Source of the DNA: Aquarana catesbeiana
Lineage: Eukaryota; Chordata; Amphibia; Anura; Ranidae
Reading direction: 5' to 3'
NCBI RefSeq assembly: GCF_042186555.1
Contig: NC_133334.1
Coordinates: 206,842,442 to 206,906,441, forward strand
Length of the DNA: 64,000 nt
Part shown: positions 29,447-40,200 of the stretch, piece by piece
Numbering within the stretch: position 1 is the stretch's first letter
Layout: every line of letters begins with the position of its first letter
Notes under the pieces: generated by a model
What the model saw: only the letters and a program-made list of their open reading frames with translations
Told to the model about the DNA's origin: nothing
Databases searched by the model: none
Position numbers and translations under genes: made by a program

Positions 29447-29741
29447 TTTTTTTAGATCTGTCGGCGGGGGATCGCAGGTGATCGGCGTATAACACGCACC
29501 CGCGATTTTCCCCTGATTTTAAGGGGAAAAAAGTGCGTGTTATACGCCGATAAATACGGTAGTTGGTTATTTTTATTTACCACTGCATAGAGATATTTAA
29601 GAATAAATTGCCTTTTTTAAAACTTCACATATTAACTAAATTATACACCACACTTTTTTTTTTCAAGGTTATTAACCGATTAATCGAAACAATAATTGGC
29701 CAACTAATCGATTATGAAAATAATCGTTAGTTGCAGCCCTA

Positions 29742-29749
29742 GTACACTT
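29742..29749. repeat. hAT target-site duplication, right copy
   Basis: GTACACTT, identical to 27704-27711. Confidence 0.85.
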
Positions 29750-30735
29750 ACTTTGGCACATGTGCAGGGCAGTGTATACCACATCTGATTCTTATTTTAC
29801 AGATTTCGGGAACAATGGAACTCCTGTGCGCATGCACTGGAATAACATCATTAGTCGTTATCCATTGTTAAACTGGTTAAGCTTTCTTTAAATAAAATTT
29901 GGGGAAAATAGTTCAGTAAGGATTCTTGGGATTCCAGAAACAGTTGATGCTTATGGGACCCAGGGCCCTCAAAAGAAGACTTGGGCACCCAACACCTTCA
30001 GAATATTGGCTGATTTATCTATTTTTATTTAATTATTTACTGATGATGATACGTGAATTTTTATTAAAAATGGCAATAATAATCTTGGTCTCAGATCTCA
30101 TCCAAAGAGGATTTTTTGTAACACCATTTCCAAGTACTTGCTTGTTTGTATAAGGCCTAATAAAAAAATGTGCTATGTAAGATGTAGTGCAATGTGCTTC
30201 TGGGTGTCATTTTGAGAGTTTCTCTTGCTTGGAGCCACTGTCAGCACAGAGCACTAGTGGTTCAACTCTATGGGAATGCAGCTGGAAAGGGACCACAGAA
30301 AAAAAAATTTAACATGTGGGGACAAGAAAGAAGTTCACCCACCTTTTCTTATAGCATGTTACAGGTCCCACAGTAATTCAGACTAGGTGGGGGGTCTTTT
30401 TGGACCCCCCACTCAAAATGAAAAAACCTCTGCAAAAAAAATGAACTGTAAGTGCATCCCATACTGTGAAGTATTAGGCCACAATGTGCAAAGCTGTAAC
30501 ACTTTTTTTTATTGTATAAAGCTTTGAATGTAGTGTTGTGAGGCAACCATTACCATCAGCACCATGATATTATATACTGAGCTGTATGCAGGAGAAATCA
30601 GCAAGGTACAACTTGCAATTAAGAAGACAAATTCTGGTTAATGAATAAATAATAATAAAAAACACTTGCTGTTGATTGTAACTTAAACCAGTGTAAGCAT
30701 TATTTAATCTACACTTGTTTAAACTTTTTTTCCAG
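29750..30735. other. Unassigned, possible intron
   Basis: AT-rich DNA without recognisable repeats or domains. If the exon at 30736-30883 is real, this is intron sequence ending in a T-rich tract and CCAG. Confidence 0.4.
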
Positions 30736-30883
30736 GAAGCTTTTGGGTTTTTAGTATGTTTGATCAAAAAGATGGAAAGTGTGCTCGAAACCTTTACTTG
30801 TTTGCGTATGGCATAATTACCTTTGAATGGATTATATTATGGGTGGCATGTATCTATTACTTCTGTTACTCTAACTCTGAAAG
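30736..30883 (+). CDS. Candidate host-gene exon encoding one membrane segment
   Basis: The T-rich tract CTTTTTTTCCAG is followed by 148 bp open in only one frame, then AAG|GTAAGT. The frame (two bases, 48 codons, two bases) reads SFWVFSMFDQKDGKCARNLY, then a hydrophobic stretch of about 20 residues (FAYGIITFEWIILWVACIYY), then CYSNSER. The other two frames have stops. A canonical splice pair, a single open frame and a clean transmembrane helix suggest a real internal exon of a membrane protein gene whose other exons lie outside the window. I do not recognise the protein. Confidence 0.5.
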
Positions 30884-31173
30884 GTAAGTACCATATCTAT
30901 ATCTATAGTATATTTTATACTGGAAATGCTTTATCCGAGAACCTATTTCAATGTGTATACTCTGTTTCTGACTAAATAAAAAAGCGTTTTTGGAATATAA
31001 AAAGATAAAAATTCTGAAATAAAAAATAAATAAAAATAAATGAAATAACTGTACAGTTCTGAAGTTCTTGTACCTTTTGTGATCTGTGAAAGAAATTAGA
31101 CCCCTTTGTAGGGTCTGTACCTAGGATCCATCAGGGCTGAATTAAGAGCATTATTATTTTCTGTCAGGGCCTG
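30884..31173. other. Unassigned
   Basis: AT-rich, no gene or repeat recognised. Confidence 0.4.
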
Positions 31174-31224
31174 GTTAGGTTTATGCTGGAATTCTCCTTT
31201 GGAGCAACTCTTCACTCTACAAAA
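31174..31224 (+). repeat. ~50-bp dispersed direct repeat, left copy
   Basis: GTTAGGTTTATGCTGGAATT...CTCTTCACTCTACAAAA. Related to 31785-31835 with several mismatches. Confidence 0.65.
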
Positions 31225-31320
31225 CTTTATCTCTCCGCTCTATCTCTCCTCCAGTCCTCTATATGTATAACAAGCTTATTATTACTTTTATTTTTATTTT
31301 TTCTATTAAGAAAATGTTTG

Positions 31321-31338
31321 CCCCCCCCCCCCCCCCCC
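31321..31338 (+). repeat. C18 homopolymer
   Basis: Eighteen consecutive C on plus in non-coding DNA. Confidence 0.9.
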
Positions 31339-31784
31339 ACATGTCACACTCCTAGGCGAATGACTTGCTTTATGCTCCCCTGTATATGGACGTTTCATAT
31401 CCCAGGAGACATAGCTTTTCATTCAGGAAAGGAGGAGTGGTGGACCTATCAGTGTAATTGGAGGGTGTGCTGGCTGAATTTGGAACAGCTAGTAGACTAT
31501 CAATGACATCACAGTAAAACATGGAGTCATGGGACTGAGCTTTACCAGGTGAGAAGAGGTTCTCAGCTGGACAGCGCTGGATCTGCTGGGTGGGTACCTG
31601 AGATGTGCTAAACAGACCACCAGGTAAGCAGGGGTTGTCACCCATAGGTTTCTATGTCCCAGCCATTGTCGGCGCTCCCTCCTCACTTATGCATACACAG
31701 GAGAGATCACATGATCGGACCAGAGTGGGCTGAAAGTAGGGTTAGTCAACATTGGCATTAGGAGGGGCCATTTTTAAAAAGCTA
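31339..31784. other. Unassigned
   Basis: Non-coding on both strands as far as I can see. Short open frames have no domain features. Confidence 0.4.
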
Positions 31785-31835
31785 GTTAGGTTTATGCTTG
31801 AATTCTACTTTAAAGTGGCTCTTCACGGTACAAAA
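31785..31835 (+). repeat. ~50-bp dispersed direct repeat, right copy, abutting the minisatellite
   Basis: GTTAGGTTTATGCTTGAATT...CTCTTCACGGTACAAAA. The minisatellite begins within a few bases after it. Confidence 0.65.
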
Positions 31836-31839
31836 TCCC

Positions 31840-32513
31840 CTGCTCCTCTGGTCCCCCCCGTGCTCCCCTTGTCCCCCCCATGCTCCTCTGGTCCCCCCTG
31901 CTCCTCTGGTACCACCACATGCTCCCCTGGTCCCCCCGTGCTCCCTGGTCCCCCACGTGCTCCTCTGTTCCCCCTGTGCTCCTCTGGTCTCCCATGCTCC
32001 TCTGGTCCCCCCTGTGCTCCTCTGGTCCCCCATATGCTCCTCTGGTCCCCCACATGCTCCTCTGGATCCCCTGTGCTCCTCTGGTCCCCCTGATCCTCTG
32101 GTCCCCCTGATCCTCATCTGGTCCCCCACATGCTCCTCTGGTCCTCCACATGCTCCTCTGGTCCCCCACATGCTCCTCTGCCCCCCTGTGCTCCTCTGGC
32201 CCCCCACATGCTCCTCCGGTCCCACCATGCTCATCTGGTCCCCCCTATGCTCCTCGGAATCCCCTGTGCACCTCTGGTCCCCCACATGCTCCTCTGGTCC
32301 TCCATATGCTCCTCTGGTCCCCCCTGTGTTCCTCTGGTCCCCCACGTGCTCCTCTGGTCCCCCCTGTGCTTCTCTGGTCCCCACATGCCCCTTTGGTCCT
32401 CCCTGTGTGCTTCTGGACCCCCACATGCTCCTCTATTCCCCCACATGCTCCTGTTTTGCCCCCACATACTCCTCTGTTCCCCCCATCCTCCTCTGTTCCC
32501 CCACATGCTCCTC
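31840..32513 (+). repeat. Left-edge block of GGTCC-type units
   Basis: Units here are mostly CATGCTCCTCTGGTCCCCC or CTCCTCTGGTCCCC, with almost no CATTC/GTTCC units. The GTTCC type becomes dominant only after about 32,430. Confidence 0.85.
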
Positions 32514-32516
32514 TAT

Positions 32517-32551
32517 TAGCAAGCTAGGACAGGTCTTAGATGGCCAGCTAC
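32517..32551 (+). other. Non-repeat interruption in the array
   Basis: TAGCAAGCTAGGACAGGTCT and the following bases to GGCCAGCTA do not fit any unit variant. Repeat units resume in register at CATGCTCC. Confidence 0.8.
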
Positions 32552-34299
32552 ATGCTCCTCTGTTCCCCCCCCCTGTGCTTCTCTGGTCCCCCTGTGCTCC
32601 TCTGGTCCCCCACATGCTCCTCTGGTCCTCACATGCTCCTTTGGTCCTCGACATGCTCCTCTGGTCCCCCCTGTGCGCTTCTGGACCCCCATGTGCTCCT
32701 CTATTCCCCCACATGCTCCTGTTTTCCCCCCACATGCTCCTCTGTTCCCCCCCATTCTCCTCTGTTCCCCCTAATGCTCCTCTATTCCCCCCATTCTCCT
32801 CTGTTCCCCCCACTCTTCTCTGTTCCTCCACATGCTCCCCTATCCCCCCCATTCTCCTCTGTTCCCTCACATGCTCCTCTGTTCTGCCTATTCTCCTTTG
32901 TTCCTCTCCATTCACCTCTGTTCCCCCATATGCTCCTCTATTCCCCCTATTCTCCTCTGTTCCCCCATATGCTCCTCTGTCCCCCCCATTCTCCTCTGTT
33001 CCCCCACATGCGCCTCTGTTCCGCCCATTCTCCTTTTTTCTTCCCCATTCACCTCTGTTCCCCCACATGCTCCTCTGCTCCCTCTCCATTCTCCTCTGTT
33101 CCCCAGATGCTTTTCTGTCCCCCCCCGCATTCTCCTCTGTTCCCCAGATGCTTCTCTTTTCCCCCCATTCTCCTCTGTTCTCCCCATTCTCCTCTGTTCT
33201 CCTCACTCTCCTCTGTTCCCCCACATGCTCCTCTGTTCCCCTCCCATTCTCCTCTGTTCCCTCCTTTTCTCCTCTGTTCCCCCCCATTCTCCTCTGTTCC
33301 CCCATGCTCCTCTGTTCCCCCCATTCTCCTCTGTTCCCCCCCATTCTCCTCTGTTCCCCCACATGCTCCTCTGTTCCCCCACGTGCTCCTCTGTTCCCCC
33401 CTGTGCTTCTCTGGTCCCCCACATTCTCCTCTGGTCCCCCACATTCTCCTCTGGTCCCCACATGCTCCTTTGGTCCTTGACATGCTCCTCTGGTCCCCCC
33501 TGTGCACTTGTGGACCTCCACATGCTCCTCTGTTCCCCCCTGTGCTTCTCTGGTCCCCCACATGCTCCTCTGGTCCTCACATGCTCCTTTGGTCCTCGAC
33601 ATGCTCCTCTTGTCCCCCCTGTGCGCTTCTGGACCCCCACGTGCTCCTCTATTCCGCCACATGCTCCTGTTTTCCCCCCACTCTTCTCTGTTCCCCCACA
33701 TGCTCCTCTGTCCCCCCCATTCTACTCTGTTCCCCCACATGCTCCTCTATTCCACCCATTCTCCTTTGTTCCTCCCCATTCATCTCTGTTCACCCACATG
33801 CTCCTCTGTTCCCCCCCATTCTCCTCTGTTCCCCAGATGCTTCTCTGTTCCCCACCACATTCATTCTCCTCTGATCCCCAGATGCTTCTCTGTCCCCCCC
33901 ATTCTCCTCTGTCCCCCCCCCTGTTCTCCTCTGTTCCCCCCATGCTCCTCTGCCCCCCATGTTCCTCTGTTCCCCCCATTCTCCTCTGTTCCCCCATCCT
34001 CCTCTGCCCCCCCCATGCTCCTCTGTTCCCCCCATTCTCCTCTGTTCCCCTCACTCTCCTCTGTTCCCCCACATGCTCCCCTATTCCCCTCATTCTCCTT
34101 TGTTCCCCCCATTCACCTCTGTTCCCCCACATGCTCCTCTGTTCCCCCCCATTCTCCTCTGTTCCCTCCCATTCTCCTCTGTTTCCCCCCTTTCTCCTCT
34201 GTTACCCCATGCTCCTCTGTTCCCCCAATGCTCCTCTGTTCCCCACATTCTCCTCTGTTCCCCCCATTCTCCTCTGTTCCCCCACATGCTCCTCTGTTC

Positions 34300-37200
34300 C
34301 CCCACATGCTTCTCTGTTCCCCCCATGTGCCTCTGTCCCCCCCATTCTCCTTTGTTCCCCCACATGCTCCGCTGTCCCCCCCACATTCTCCTCTGTTACC
34401 CCACATGCTCCCCTGTTCCCCCATTCTCCTCTATTCCCCACATGCTCCTCTGTCCCCCCCACATTCTCCTCTGTTCCTGCCCATTCTCCTCTGTTCCCCC
34501 ACATGCTCCTCTGTTCACCCCATTCTCCTCTGTTCCCCCATTCTACTCTATCCCCCATGCTCCTCTGTCCCCCCCATGCTCCTCTGCCCCCCCATGCTCC
34601 TCTGCCCCCCCATTCTCCTCTGTTCCCCCCATTCTCCTCTGTTCCCCCCATGCTCCTCTGCCCACCCATGTTCCCCTGTTCCCCCCATGCTCCTCTGTTC
34701 CCCCCATTCTACTCTGTTCCCCCATATGCTCCTCTATTCCACTCATTCTTCTTTGTTCCCCCCATTCACCTCTGTCCCCCCACATGCTCCTCTGTTCCCC
34801 CACTTGATCCTCTGTTCCACTACATGCTCCTCTGTTCCCCCACATACTCCTCTGTCCCCCCATGCTCCTCTGTCCCCCCCCTCCACATTCTCCTCTGTTC
34901 CCCCCATGCTCCTCTGTCCCCCCCCTATTCTCCTCTGTTTCATGCTCCTCTGTTCCCCCCACATTCTCTGTTCCCCCACATGCTCCCCTGTTCCCCCCCA
35001 TTCTCCTCTGTTCCCCGCCATCCTCCTCTGCCCCCCCATTCTCCTTTTATTCCCCACACGCTCTTCTATTCCCTCATTCTCCTCTGCCCCTCCATTCTCC
35101 TCTGTCCCCCCACATGCTCCTCTATTCCCCCCATTCTCCTCTGTTCCCCCACATGCTCCTCTGCCCCCCTCATTCTCCTCTCTTCCCCCACATGCTCCTC
35201 TGTTGCCCCCCCATTCTCCTCTGTTCCCACACATGCTCCTCTGTCCCCCCGTTCTCCTCTGTTCTCCCACATGCTTCTCTGTTTCCCCCCATTCTCCTCT
35301 GTTCCCTCCAATGCTTCTCTGTTCCCCCCATTCTGCTCTGTTCTCCCACATGCTCCTCTATCCCCCCATTCTTCTCTAATCCCCCCATTACCCTCTGTTC
35401 CTCCATTATCCTCTGTTCCCCCGTGCTCATCTGGTCCCCCACATGCTCCTCTGGTCCCACACATGCTCCTCTCTTCCCCCCATTCTCCTCTGTTCCCCCA
35501 CATGCTCCTCTATTCCCCCATTCTCCTCTGTTCCCCCCTATTCTCCTCTGTTCCCCCACATGCTATTCTCCCCCCATTCTCCTCTGCCCCCCCCTATTCT
35601 CCTCTGGTTCCCCCATTCTCCTCTGTTCACCCTATTCTCCCCTGTTGCCCCACATGCTCCTCTATTCCCCCATTCTCCTCTATTCCCCCCATTCTCCTCT
35701 GTTCCCCCACATGCTCCTCTGCCCCCCCTAATTTTCCTCTATTCTCCCACTTGCTTCTCTGTCCCGACCATTCTCCTCTGTTCCCCATTCTCTATCCCCC
35801 CCATTCTCCTCTGTTCTCCCACATGCTCCTCTGTTCCCCCCTATTCTCCTCTGTTCCCCCACCTGCTCCTCTGCCCCCCCCCCATTCTCCTCTGTTCCCA
35901 CAAATGCTCCTCTATACCCCCATTCTCCTTTGCCCCCCCATTCTCAGCTTTTCCCCCATGCTCATCTGCCCCCCCCATTCTCCTAGGTTTCCCCACATGC
36001 TCCTCTGCCCCCCCATTCTCCTGTGTTCCCCCACATGCTCATCTATTCCCCCCATTCTCCTCTGTTCCCCACATGCTCCTCTGTCCATGCATCCCCCATT
36101 CTCCTCTGTTCCCCCACATGCTCCTCTATTCCCCCATTCTTCTCTGTCCTCCCCATTCTCCTCTATTCCCCCACATGCTTCTCTGTCCCCCCTATTCTCA
36201 TTATGTTCCCCCACATGCTCCTCTGCCCCAACATGTTTCATTGCCCCCCTCCCCCATTCTTCTCTGTTCCCCCACATTCTCCTCTGCTCCCCCATGCTCC
36301 TCTGTTCCCCCACATTCTCCTCTGTCCCCCTCCCCGATTCTCCTCTGTTCCACCACATGCTCCTCTGTTGCCCCCCCTCATTCTCCTCTGTTCCCCCACA
36401 TGCTCCTCTGTTGCCCCCCCATTCTCCTCTGTCCCCCCACATGCTCCTCTATTTCCCCCATTCTCCTCTGTTCCCCCCATTCTCCTCTATTCCCCCACAT
36501 GCTCCTCTGCCCCCCTTATTCTCCTCTGTTCCCCCACATGCTCCTCTGTTGCCCCCCCATTCTCCTCTGTTCCCCCACATGCTTCTCTGTTCCCCCATTC
36601 TGCTCTGTTCTCCCACATGCTCCTCTATCCCCCATTCTGCTCTGTTCCCCCCATTCTCCTCTGATCCCCCCATGCTCATCTGGTCCCCCACATGCTCCTC
36701 TTGTCCCCCACATGCTCATCTGGTCCCCCACATGCTCATCTCTTCCCCCCATTCTCCTCTGTTCCCCCCATGCTCCTCTGTCCCCCCCCATTCTCCTCTG
36801 CTCCCACACATTCTCCTCTATTCCCCCATTCTCCTCTGTTCCCCCACATGCTCCTCTGCCCCCTATTCTCCTCTGGCTCCCCCATTCTCCTCTGTTCACC
36901 CACATGCTCCTCTATTCCCCCCATTCTCCTCTGTTCCCCCCCATTCTCCTCTGTTCCCCCAAGTGCTCCTCTTCCCCCCCATTCTCCTCTGTTCCCCTAC
37001 ATGCTCCTCTATACCCCCGTTCTCCTCTGTTCCCCCCATTCTCAGCTGTTCCCCCATGCTCATCTGGTCCCCCACATGCTCCTCTGGTCCCCCACATGCA
37101 CCTCTGTCCCCCCCAATTCTCCTCTGTTCCCCCACACGCTCCTCTATTCCCCCCATTCCCTTCTGTTCCCCACATGCTCCCCTGTCCATCCATCCCCTAT

Positions 37201-40200
37201 TCTCCTCTGTTCCCCCACATGCTCCTATGTTCCCCTCCCCTATTCTCCTCTGTTCCCCCACATGCTCCTATGTTCCCCCCGTTCTCCTCCGTTCCCCCCC
37301 TATTCTCCTCTGTTCCCCCACATGCTTGTCTGCCCCCCATTCTCCTCTGTTCCCCCACATGCTCCTCTGTCCCCCTCCCCTATTCTCCTCTGTTCCCCCA
37401 CATGCTCCTATGTTCCCCCCGTTCTCCTCCCTTCCCCCCTATTATCCTCTGTTCCCCCACATGCTCCTATGTTCCCCCCCATGCTCCTCTGTTCCATCCC
37501 CATTCTCCTCTGTCCCCCACATGCTCCTTTGTCCCCCCAATTCTCCTCTGTTCCCCCAAATGCTCCTCTATTCCCCCATTCTCCTCTGTTCCCCACATGC
37601 TCCTCTGTCCATCCATCCCCCATTCTTCTCTGTCCCCCCATTCTCCTCTGTTCCCCCACATGCTTCTCTGCCCCCCTATTCTCATTAAGTTCCCCCACAT
37701 GCTCCTCTGCCCCCTCCCCCATTCTCCTCTGTTCCCCCACATGCTCCTCTGCCCCCCCCATTCTCCTCTGTTCCCCCACATGCTCCTCTGTCCCCCTCCT
37801 CTATTCTCCTCTGTTCCCCTACATGCTCCTATGTTCCCCCCGTTCTCCTCCATTCCCCCCTATTATCCTCTGTTCCCCCACATGCTCCTCTGTTCCACCC
37901 CAATCTCCTCTGTCCCCCACATACTCCTCTGTCCCCCAATTCTCCTCTGTTCCGCCACATGCTCCTCTGCCCCCATTCTCATCTGTTCCCCCACGTTCTC
38001 CTATGTCTCCTCCTATTCTCCTCTGTTCCCCCATTCTCTTCTGTCCCACCCCCATTATTTCTGTTCCCCCACATGCTTCCCTGTTCATTCCCCATTCAAG
38101 TGTGTTCCACCCCCATTCTCCTCTGTCCCCCACATGCAACTCTGTTCCCCCCTCCCCTAATTCTCCTCTGTTCCCCCACTTGCTTCTCTGTTCCCCCCAT
38201 TCTCCTCTGTTCCCCTATTCTCCTCTGTTCTGCCACATGCTGCTCTGTTCCCTCCTATTCTCCTCTGTTCCCCCACATGCTCCTCTGCCCCCCACATGCT
38301 CCTCTGCCCCCCCATTCTCCTCTGTTCCCCCACATGCTCCTCTATACCCCCATTCTCCTCTGTTCCCCCCATTCTCAGTTGTTCCCCCATGCTCATGTGG
38401 TCTCCTACATGCTCCTATGGTCCCCCACATGCTCCTCTGCCCCCCCCCCCAATTCTCCTCTGTTCCCCCACATGCTCCTCTATTCCCCCATTCTCCTCTG
38501 TTCCCCACATGCTCCTCTGTCCATCCATCCCCCATTCTCCTCTGTTCCCCCACATGCTCCTCTATTCCCCCCATTCTTCTCTGCCCCCCCCCATTCTCCT
38601 CTGTTCCTCCACATGCTTTTCTCTCCCCCCTATTCTCATTATGTTCCCCCACATGCTCCTCTGCCCCCCATTCTCCTTTTTTCCTCCACATGATCCATTG
38701 AACTCTCCCCCATTCTCCTCTGTTCCCCCACATGCTCCTCTGCCCCCCCCCATTCTCCTCTGTTCCCCCACATGCTCCTCTGTTGCCCCCCCCATTCTCC
38801 TCTGTCCTCCCACATGCTCCTCTATTTCCCCACACGCTTCTCTGTCCCCCCTATTCTCATTATGTTCCCCCACATGCCCGTCTGCCCCCCCATTCTCCTT
38901 TGTTCCCCCACATCTTCCATTGCCCCCTCCCTCATTCTCCCCTGTTCCCCCACATGCTCCTCTGCCCCCCCCTCATTCTCCTCTGTTCCCCCACATGCTC
39001 CTCTGTTCTCCCCCCATTCTCCTCTTTTTTTCCACATGCTCCTCTGTCGCCGCCCCTGTTCTACCACATGCTTCTCTGTTCCCCCCATTCTCCCCCTTCC
39101 CCCCCATGCTTCTCTGTTCCCCTCCATTCTGCTCTGTTCTCCCACATGCTCCTCTATCCCCCCATTCTCCTCTGTTCCTCTATGCTCATCTGGTTCCCCA
39201 CATTCTCCTCTTGTCCCCCACATGCTCCTCTGGTCCCCCACATGCTCCTCTCCTCCCCCCATTGTCCTTTGTTCCCCCATTCTCCTCTGCTCCCCCACAT
39301 GCTCCTCTATTCACCCATTCTCCTCTGTTCCCCTCCATTCTCCTCTGTTTCCCCACATGCTCCTCTTTTCACTCCATTCTTCTCTGTCCCCCCCATTCTC
39401 CTCTGTTCCCCCACATGCTTTTCTCTCCCCCTATTCTCATTATGTTCCCCCACATGCTCCTCTGCCCCCCATTCTCCTTTGTTCCCCCACATGTTCCATT
39501 GAACCCTCCCCCATTCTCCTCTGTTCCCCCACATGCTCCTCTGCCCCCCATTCTCCTCTGTTTCCCCACATGCTCCTCTGTAGCCCCCCCATTCTCCTCT
39601 GTCCTCCTACATGCTCCTCTATTCCCCCACATGCTTCTCTGTCCCCCCTATTCTCATTATGATCCCCCACATGCACGTCTGCCCCCCCATTCTCCTTTGT
39701 TCCCCACATCTTCCATTGCCCCCTCCCTCATTCTCCCCTGTTCATCCACATGCTCCTCTGCCCCCCCCTCATTCTCCTCTGTTCCCCACATGCTCCACTG
39801 TCCCCTCATTCTCCTCTTTTTTTCCACATGCTCCTCTGTCGCCGCCCCTGTTCTCCCCTGTTCTCCCACATGCTTCTCTGTTCCCCCCATTCTCCTCTGT
39901 TCCCCCCATGCTTCTCTGTTCTCTTCCATTCTGCACTGTTCTCCCACATGCTCCTCTATCCCCCCATTCTCCTCTGTTTCCCCATGCTCATCTGGTTCCC
40001 CACATTCTCCTCTTGTCCCCCACATGCTCCTCTGGTCCCCCACATGCTCCTCTCCTCCCCCCATTGTCCTTTGTTCCCCCATTCTCCTCTGCTCCCCCAC
40101 ATGCTCCTCTATTCACCCATTCTCCTCTGTTCCCCTCCATTCTCCTCTATTTCCCCACATGCTCCTCTGCATCCCATTCTCCTCTGCCCCCTATTCTCCT

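Larger units (their letters stand above)
28727..29559. mobile_element. Tc1/mariner-like non-autonomous element nested in the hAT element
   Basis: Long, near-perfect terminal inverted repeats: CCGTATTTATCGGCGTATAA at the left and its reverse complement ending ATACGG at 29559, flanked by TA on both sides (28725-28726, 29560-29561). 833 bp, no transposase frame. The interior is a 15-bp minisatellite and a GC-rich palindrome. Confidence 0.8.
27712..29741. mobile_element. Non-autonomous hAT element, carrying a nested element
   Basis: Starts TAGGGCTGAAACAACTAATC and ends GTTAGTTGCAGCCCTA, imperfect terminal inverted repeats rich in ATCGAT, flanked by a perfect 8-bp duplication. It has no transposase. 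Without the nested mariner-like element (28727-29559) it is about 1.2 kb. The interior includes an inverted repeat (27799-27988) and AT-rich filler with other MITE-like pieces. Confidence 0.85.
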
